From Aphelocoma coerulescens (taxonomy: Eukaryota > Chordata > Aves > Passeriformes > Corvidae), in NCBI RefSeq assembly GCF_041296385.1, contig NC_091023.1:7874924-7938923 (forward strand): a stretch of DNA of 64,000 nt. Direction: 5' to 3'. Positions 56,401 to 64,000 of this stretch are shown here, piece by piece (positions within the stretch are counted from its first letter, which is position 1; each line of letters starts with the position of its first letter). The position numbers and the translations under genes are program-made. The notes under the pieces were generated by a model that did no database searches, was not told the DNA's origin, and was given only the letters and a program-made list of their open reading frames with translations.

Positions 56401-59400
56401 CTGGCATATTTCTTGAAAGTAACTGATTTTTGGAAGCTGAAATAATTAGGCTTATTTGTTTGGGCCACATGGTAAACACATTCAGAACTCTGTCTGGAAA
56501 TACTAATCAGTGGCTGTTTTCAGCTGATCCATTAATAGTTTCTACAGCCACCTAAAACTTTGGCGTGAACCAAGAATGAAGTCAGTTTCCCACAGAAATG
56601 GTCACAGGATTCATGGTTTCCCTTGTGAAAATAAAAAAAAAAACCACCACAACTTTGTGTCAGTGTCTGCAATGAGAAATGTCATGGTTACTTGAGTAGG
56701 GGGAAGATGCTGTTCTGTGCCTTCCTAGTGCTGGCAGTGGGTGGTTGGGGACCTTGCAGACAGCTGGTGCCCTCTGTGGTTAATCATTGTTTAAAAGGAC
56801 AAAGCAATGCTGGTGCTGCTTCCTGCACTTTGCCATGTATTTCTCATGCTTTACTCATCTTCCCTGCGTGGTGGTTGTGGTGTCGGTTTGTTGATTGCTC
56901 TTGAGTCTGAACACAGGCTTGTGTTTCTGTCTTTGAAGACCTTTGGGTACCTTCACGAGGAGCTTCTGTGAGGGCTGATAAAATGTAAAACCAGCTAAGC
57001 AACTAAAGCAACAAAACTGTAGCCAGAGGGCCTTTCTGAGGAAATGCTGGGACATGATGTTTAATGCCAGTACTGTTTACCTAAACCTATTTTTATTTTT
57101 CCTTTTGAAGCAATAACTCCCTGGCCTGCCCCTGTGTATTCAGCTGTCTGTAACTGTAAGATGATGTGTTCCTAGTGGTTAGCTTGTGCTGCTGCCATGA
57201 GGATCCAGTGGAAAGCCAGGCCTGCCCTTTTGCCAGCAGTATGGCAGTTTTCCCAGTATGTTGCCTGTGTTATTCCCCATTCAGCTCTTCAGCAGCCAGG
57301 CAAGTTGGCAGTTGTGCAGAGTGTTGTGGGGAAGAAAGGGCAGCAGAAAATGCTGACTGTGTGCTAATGCATCTGTGTAATCACCATTCTGGGGTTAGAT
57401 TGCAGGAAGATGACAAAACTGCTGAACAAAGTGTGTTTAATCTTTTTTTTTCCTCTCCATGAGCTGCAGTGGGTAATAGTAGAATCTGTGGAGAAGCACA
57501 ACTTTTCCATTTGGAACAGAAGTGTGTATCTACCCTGTGATTTTGAATCTTTGAGATTGTGTGGAAGTGGTTGAATATGGAAGTTTTGGGTGACCTGACA
57601 TAATAATATATATTCCATATAGGATGGAACAGATCTCATGCAGGGCTATAGGCAGAAGAAAAATCTTTTGGGATGAGGGTCAAAATACAGCTTGAGCACA
57701 AGGATAGGATAGAGTAGAAATGTGATGGGAAATTAAATCAGTGTCATCCCTTCCATCCCTCTTGCACAAACTCCTCTAACATCAGGTTGTTGCACTGCCA
57801 TTTTCGAGCTGTGATGTTATCTGATCAACCACTGGCTGTGATCTTGGGATGAATAGGATCTATGCTCATAGTTATGAGCATATGGTATATGGTTTTAAAG
57901 TTGTAAGTTTAAAATAATTACATTCTGGTGCTGTTTTTTAAGAATTATTTAATTATCTGTATGTTCTAGAATGGTTTTGCTGCCAGTTAATATTCAGGTC
58001 TGGCCTGGAGCCATCAAAATCATAAGGTTTCTTTCAGGTTTCATAATACTGTTTAAAAAGAGTTGCTCAGTTTCCTTTAAGGAAGTAAAAGAATTTCCTT
58101 TGGTTTTGTTTTTACTTTCTCTCCTTCAGGGGCTTATACGACCTATTATTGCATAGGAGAAGGAGTAGGACTATGGGGACATTCCTGAAATGGATAACAG
58201 AGAGTTGGGCTTGTGACAGATTTTTCTAGATACTAAAATTTGGTTCACCTAGAGTCTCCAAAGTGATATGCTGGACTGGTGGGTTGGTATTGACTTCAAG
58301 TTTTTTAAGATTTCTACATGGTAGTGTAGGACGTTGATCTTACTTCCAACCAAAAAGGGGTAATCAAAGCCAGATCAAAGTACTTACTGAGAAGTTTGTC
58401 TGAATGGAAGAATCTCTTGAACTAAGGGTTTATGTGGACCAAAAGAAACCGAAGTTAAGGACACCTACTCTGGGAACTATTTCACGATCTCATACATTTG
58501 CTGTTCAAATGAGTAATCCACATGAGACCTATAAAATCATAGTTGGAAAACCAAAGGCCAAAGCATGGAACTTTCAACAATTCATAAAAGAAATATGAAA
58601 GTAAGAGAAGAGGTTTTAAGGTAGGAAAGGAACTGCAGTGGTTTCTTCAATACTTCAGATTTGAGTATGCCATGAAGTCTTGACTTTTTAAAAAGGGGAA
58701 TGGCTTGTGATTCATTGTTATTTAAACTCTGTTGAAAGCTTTGTAATTTGACAGATTTTATTACAGACTGGATTTTATTGGTAGACTGTAACACAGTGAA
58801 GCTTCTCTGTGGTTTGAGGGAAGCAGTCCTTGCTGTATCATGTTCTGTCCGAAATGCAGCTTCAGATTCAAACCCACATCCATCTTCAGGGACTGTGCTG
58901 CACTCTGAGTCGTTAGAGCAGTGTTGGTTGTGCCAAACAGACATCTCTGCTGAAGGACTGGAGTTCAGAGGTTTTCTGTGGGTGCCAAGTGGAGCTTTCC
59001 CTGTGTGTTTTCCATGATGTGGAGCAGAACTCAGGGGCAGAGGTGCCTGCCTGGGCTCTGAGCCCCCAGAGTGAAGTGAGACACAGCATCAGTGACTAAA
59101 AGTACAAATCAAAAGGAGAGAATGCATGAGCTGGGAAGCGTGAATTTTGCTGCTGACCACTGTTTTGTCCTCTGATCTAAACAGATGTCTAAATCTGAGA
59201 AGGTAGAACATTAAGGTTGGAATAAACATTCCATAGTTGTTTCTATGTGCAGCCCTGCTTTTTTCTCTTTGTTTAAAGTCAGAGCTAATTTAGACTCTTG
59301 TTAAGTTCCTGCAGGCAGGGACATGTCATCCCTGTGTCCTGGCTGATGGGAACACTGGCTATTCTGTATAAATAGACCAGTGAAGCTGGTAGGAGCAAAA

Positions 59401-61380
59401 ATGCCTCTGCTGTCAGGGTGCTGCCAGAGCCTGGGCATGAAGGCAAGCTGTCTCCAGGCTGAGTCTCTAAAGGGGAGGTGTTCTGGGAGAAAAGGAGACT
59501 AATGTTAAAGTGGTTTTATTTACTTATTTTTAACAGAAAGGTATGCTGGTCATAGACATAATATTTGAATTCAACTGTTCAGAACTTCTCTCACATATAC
59601 TGATAATATTAGGAAAAGAAGAAAGCATGGAGAAGGAAAAGTGATCTAGGGCAATGACTTCATCCCAAAAGAAAAAGATATTTACAGCACCTTATATTTT
59701 GGAACTATAATTTTCTTCATCTCTAAGTTAGTTAATGTATTTACTTACATTTTTCTTAGTAATAGTTCTAGGAATCATTGATTATGTAGAAATAACTACA
59801 GTACTGATCCCTTTTAGTGACTGCATGTCAGAAATTATTGTGCTTGATCTTAGGAAAACCCTGTTTTGGTATTCATGTGTTTGTAAGTGTGATTTTGAAA
59901 CATTACTGAATCAAAAAGGGTATTTACAAGTCACAAGTATGGTATTTCTTCCAAAAGTTTTTGTTTGAGTTTTCAGAAGCATTTGGTTTTGGAAGTGCTT
60001 TCTTGCATCATGATTAGTGGTCGGAGTACAGGGGAGGTAAGCTCACATACCTAAATGTTTTACTGTGCAAGGTTGACAATAACCCATTAAAATCCAACAC
60101 TTAATGATATTTTCATGCTTTTTAACAGTTCCTGCACTTGTTTTTTTTCTCATTTATGTCTGTTCAAGATAACATGGGCATCATTTTGTCAGAAAATTGA
60201 TGCAAGTCTAAGGAAATTCCAGAAACTGGAGAGATTTCCAACTGCAAAATAATCCCAATGCTGTGAAACTCATAAAGAATACTTGTAGTGTTCTAATGTT
60301 ACTCTGCATTAACTATAACATTAATGCACAAAACTCAAACATAGGTGTCTCTGCATGACTGTGTTTATTGCCCAGTTTCAGGAGGGCATTCATAGACTGG
60401 TAGGTTCTAAGTTCAATAAACCAAATACGTTCCAAAGGACTTAGACTGGCAAAATCAAATGCAAACCTAAACTGTGCAAACTCTTGTTCTGCTCTCATCT
60501 CTTAGCATCTGGTACATGAAAGAAGGCAGCTCCTAATGGTGACTGAGTAGGACAGAATTGAAAAAGGAAACAGCCTCTCCAAAAGATGTAAGCTGAAGAC
60601 AGCTTTTCCAGCATTTCCAGCATAAAATTTATGAGAGTCCTGCTCAAACTTGAAAGCTGCTTAGTACAAAGGGGTGTTTAAATGTTCACCAGTTCCTCTT
60701 CTTGTGCACCTTGAGGCTTAAAAGCTCAGATTTTGGAGTCAAGGGAACCTCGTATTTTGAGAGCAGGGGATTATCTTTGAGGTGTGTCAGTGTTCAGCCT
60801 GGCTGAGGGTCCCTTCATCACTTCTGTGTGCTCAGCACTCGTCACTGTCCAGGCTTATTAAGTTCAGGGGTAAATCTGCTGCACAGGGAAAAGTGAGTTC
60901 TGTACAGAGGGGCAGAATTTTTCAAGTAAGATCTTTTTGATCCCTTGGCTTGCATGAAGAGGGAGCTTATGCTGGTTGCTTGAAAGACTGGGCAGTACTT
61001 CTGGGCCATTGCCAGGAGCTTTTGCCCTTTGTAGGACCAGCTGTGCCAGTGTGAGGATTTTAGAACTGGCTAGGTAAGGAAGAAACTTGCAAACAGAAGG
61101 CAAGAAAAATGTAGATGTGGATATTTTAATGTGCTAAAATATATTAAACTTCAGCATCTTAGTGGTTTTTTTTTTTTTATCAGATACTTGTTGGTAAAAT
61201 GTTAAAGTAATTAAAAAATAAAATTATCTTATAAGGAACTATTAGTTTTTACATATTAACATGTAGCCATGCTCTATTGGACAGGCACTGCTTCCTGCTC
61301 TTTCCATGCCTTACTTGTGGAATGGTGCACGCTGCCTTTTTTATCATGGCTTTCTTTATCTTCACTTAGGTGTTGGAGGT
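53426..61380. other. Non-coding stretch right of the orphan island
   Basis: About 8 kb of AT-leaning DNA. The only frame worth naming is at 58404-58598 (separate entry). If the orphan island drives a longer plus-strand gene, this would be its intron. No CR1, LTR or tRNA recognised. Confidence 0.5.
58404..58598 (+). other. Isolated 64-codon open frame, unknown
   Basis: ATG-initiated frame beginning MEESLELRVYVDQKKPKLRT and ending FQQFIKEI before TGA. The composition is lysine-rich and hydrophilic, more protein-like than neighbouring frames, but I recognise no domain. An in-frame TGA directly precedes the ATG, so it is not an internal exon extended upstream. No CpG island, strong acceptor or poly(A) tail is nearby. 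It may be chance or a retrocopy fragment. Confidence 0.15.
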
Positions 61381-62061
61381 TGTCATGGGTTAGCAAGCAC
61401 AGTCTCGGAAGTGATGTTCTTGCAAAGGAGTGCTTACAGCTTCCTCTGGGACCTGATAGAACCTATCAGCTGGCCAGTTTGAATGTGGACAATTCTTTAA
61501 CACACTTAAGAATAGACACACCCCAGGCAGAGCTCTCTCTCTCATTTCTGGTGCTGGGACAGGTGTCTGTGGGCCCCGTGCGGGGGCCAGTGGGCCCGGC
61601 CCAGGCCCTATTCAGGCCAGGCCAGGCTGGGCCACGGCCATCCTGGAGCCAATGGGCCCTGTTCCACCTGCAGAACCCCCCCCACAGCCCTGCTATAGCC
61701 GGAGCGGCTCAGCTCCCCCTCTCCAGTGTGGCCAAGATCCAGCTGAAAGCTGCACTGCTGTCCGGCAAAAGATCATGTAACCAACAGCAATAAGCCACAT
61801 TCCAGCTGCAAGGCCTGGGTGAGATTAACCCTTTTAGTGCTGTGAAGAGCTGAAAACCTGAGGGAGAAGAAGGAGATGCTTAAAGCTGAAATTCTGTTGT
61901 AAAGCTATGATGTATCAGAGTACCCGTTGTAATTTCATGAAGGCATGGGGGGTGGAGCGTTCAGCTTGTACTTGTGAGCAAAAGCACCTGTGCTGAGATA
62001 GGCAGATGCTGAAGCAACTGTAATTTGATGAGAAGTTTGAACAGGGAGAGATGGAAGCGAT

Positions 62062-62212
62062 GAGGACTTTTGCTCCAAATGGAAAGGAGAAGACCTCAGT
62101 TCCTAGAGATGCTCCCAGAGATAGTCCTAGAGATGAAGATGAGGAGGACCCTTTGCTCCCAGGGAAGGAGGAGGGCCTCTGTTCTTAGAGAGTAAATGCT
62201 CCCAGAGATGGG
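62062..62212 (+). repeat. Imperfect tandem duplication inside the LTR
   Basis: The block GAGGAC..TTTGCTCC..GGAAGGAG..CCTC.GTTC.TAGAGA..GCTCCCAGAGAT appears twice, with starts at 62062 and 62144 and later words 82-87 bases apart. Such U3 duplications often carry enhancer elements in retroviral LTRs; that role is inferred here. Confidence 0.6.
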
Positions 62213-62584
62213 TGAAGAGAACTTTTGTTTCTGAACAGCTCAACCTTAAAATTGTACCCCAGTAACTCAAGATTGGACCCTCAAATGCAGTTGTGGGAAA
62301 AGCTGCAAGTTGAAGGGACTCTGCACAGAGAGACTCTCTCTCGAGCAGAGAACCAACCCGGGCGGCTGTCTCGTTGTGATAATGTTTTCATAGCATGGGC
62401 AAGAGAGACTCCTCTTCCTAAATGAGCTGAACAAGGTTATTATGGAAGTGGTCAACAGACTGAACATCTCAAGGGTTGTCTTTTTACATTGTCAGTGGGA
62501 GAAGGGAGAAAGGTGGGGGGAGGAGAAGTGTTCTGAAGGTGTGGTATGATTTTATTTTTTCTTTTTCCCTCTTTTAGGTCTGTT

Positions 62585-62590
62585 AATAAA
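62585..62590 (+). terminator. LTR polyadenylation signal
   Basis: AATAAA about 108 bp before the LTR 3' end, followed by a T-rich stretch (CTTCTTTATATTCTTTC) and GTTTGGTG, the usual layout of a retroviral R region with downstream GU/U-rich sequence. Confidence 0.6.
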
Positions 62591-62692
62591 CTTCTTTATA
62601 TTCTTTCAAGTTTGGTGCCTGCTTTGCTTTTCTCCTAATTCTTATCTCACAGAGGGTAAATAGTAATGAGTATTTTGGACGAAACCACTACA

Positions 62693-64000
62693 GGGGGTTT
62701 TTTGTGTGTGTGGTTTTTTGTTTGTTTTTGTTTCATGAGGCTGCTGACCTATTTGTATTTTCAGTTGTTTTGCATGTCCCATGGTTACTGACCCACTGGG
62801 TGGGTGGGCTGACATGAGTAACACTACTGAGCAGGTTTTATTTAATATTTCCAATGATGAGCCAGTTTTACTCTTTATAGAAAAGCATTTATTTACACCA
62901 AGTGTTGTGACCTATTTTTCTTAAATGCTATTAAAAATATATAAATATGCTTCTTGTTTTTTTCCAGTGGGAAAATTGAGAATTTTGCTGAACAGCATCA
63001 CAGATGCTGTCTTATTTTGTGATGCCATGCAAAATGCACCCTCAGTGTTGCAGGGATCGTATGTCCAATTTAAATTGCTGCTGTTGCAGTGGCTGCAGGG
63101 GTTTTGTGAGGGTTTCCTCACCGTGACAATTACAGGCATCAGTAACTAAGCAGGTCATGCTGACCAGAGAATTGGTTCTGCTGCGTATTCCCATTTCCAC
63201 TCTGTTCTGGTGCTTGTCACGGCTCTTCATAGCACCAGTTGATTTGGTCATGACCAGAAAATCCCAGCCACTATTTTGTGTTCATGCAGGAAAAAAAGCA
63301 AATCCCTTGAAGTGCCAAAGAAAAAGTTTGACTTGTGCCATTTGCTGACACAGCTGTTTTCTCTAGTTGCCAATTCAAGCCTATGAACTCACTGTCTGAA
63401 GTTGTCTGGGGGCTGGACTTGAGTGGATGAAAAATGTCCCTGGTGGGCTGCTGCCCAATGGCTGGGGAATGATTGGTAGGGCATCACGAGTTAAAGTGAA
63501 AGTCAAGGCAAAACTTTTCATTATAATTGTATCAGGAGCTGTCACCTTCATTTCAGATGCCTTCAAAACAGGCTTTGTCAGAAAATAAGCCTACAGATGG
63601 AGATAAATAGCAAAAGATATATCAAAAAGAAGTGATAGTTTAAATCTCTTATGCAGTGTAGAGGTATCAGACTAATGGGTGGGTCCCTGTGTTCTTCTGT
63701 GACCTTTTCTAAAACTATCTATGAATGTTACTCCAAATCAACCTTATGTTATCTGTGGGCTTTTTGTTCTCCCTCCTACACTCTATAAGCTTGCTCCAAA
63801 ATTCACTTTTTTCTGTCTTTGGCACATAGTTATGTATGGACTGAACACTACCTTCCATTTGGGGCAAAGTCACCATTTGTCTGCTGTTTTTTTCATTGTG
63901 ACCGCTTTTGCTCACTTGTGTTTCAGTAGACAATGTCATTTTGATGCAGCATATCACATAAATACAGTAATTTTATTGAGGCAGACTTTGAGGAGTACTA
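62693..64000. other. Flank of the solo LTR; nothing recognisable
   Basis: The target-site duplication and a GT-rich stretch (about 62693-62740) are followed by unremarkable DNA to the end of the window. Short open frames on both strands show no family resemblance. Confidence 0.55.

Larger units (their letters stand above)
61381..62692 (+). mobile_element. Solo LTR of an endogenous retrovirus
   Basis: A 1312-bp element starting TGTCATGGGTTAGC and ending AAACCACTACA has the TG...CA ends of an LTR. It is flanked by GGAGGT (61375-61380) and GGGGGT (62693-62698), a 6-bp target-site duplication with one change. Six bases is typical of class II (ERVK-like) integrations, although passerine ERVL LTRs can share similar TGTCATGG ends. 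It has a GC-rich U3 part (about 61560-61760), an AATAAA polyadenylation signal at 62585-62590, and about 100 bp of U5-like sequence. No gag, pol or env remains on either side, so it arose by LTR-LTR recombination. The 174-codon frame at its 5' side is not a viral gene. Confidence 0.85.

Noticed and set aside
61269..61793. 174-codon plus-strand frame
   Set aside because: It starts upstream of the LTR border and reads through the GC-rich U3 part of the solo LTR, so it is not a gene.
1..64000. tRNA, rRNA, snRNA and CRISPR-type arrays
   Set aside because: No B-box-like GGTTCGAATC element, conserved snRNA start or regularly spaced direct repeats were seen.

Overview
The window looks like nuclear DNA from a bird, probably a songbird. 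The repeats are chicken-repeat-1 (CR1) LINE fragments plus one solo endogenous-retrovirus LTR. Gene density is very low, and two compact CpG islands sit in AT-leaning DNA. No bacterial-style operons, CRISPR arrays or plasmid features are present.

The only protein-coding exon I can name is exon 1 of SLC25A36 (mitochondrial pyrimidine nucleotide carrier 2), on the minus strand. Its start codon is at 5480-5478, it encodes the N-terminus MSQRDTLVHLFAGG, and it ends at a GTAGGTG splice donor at 5439. The gene runs left out of the window, so 1-5439 is its first intron, which contains a degraded CR1 copy (about 3788-4255). Its promoter CpG island spans roughly 4940-6140. The island holds a TATA-like box, a 78-bp tandem duplication with paired ETS-type and GC-box sites, a run of 21 CCGGG/CCGAG-type pentamers, and a doubled module in which an ATATGCAA-type word, a CCAAT box and a full CRE (TGACGTCA) recur about 90 bp apart. 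The right edge of the island abuts a small CR1 3' end.

From 6.3 to 51.9 kb I find no exon I can defend. This looks like intergenic DNA upstream of SLC25A36. It holds a second long CR1 fragment with reverse-transcriptase remnants (38488-39465), a diverged local duplication at 16.46/17.04 kb, microsatellites, and some candidate regulatory motifs (RFX X-boxes, a repeated homeodomain-type word).

A second, unassigned CpG island lies at about 51955-53155. It carries a strong CTCF-like site and two plus-strand GTAAGGG splice donors. A possible small terminal exon with AATAAA follows at 53285-53425, so a plus-strand promoter and short spliced transcript are plausible, but I cannot name a gene. On the minus strand the same edge carries a 912-bp frame broken by one stop.

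The right end (53.4-64 kb) is non-coding as far as I can see, except for a solo LTR of about 1.3 kb (61381-62692) flanked by a near-perfect 6-bp target-site duplication. I see no new protein system. The most unusual material is the repeat-built architecture of the SLC25A36 promoter and the orphan CpG island.
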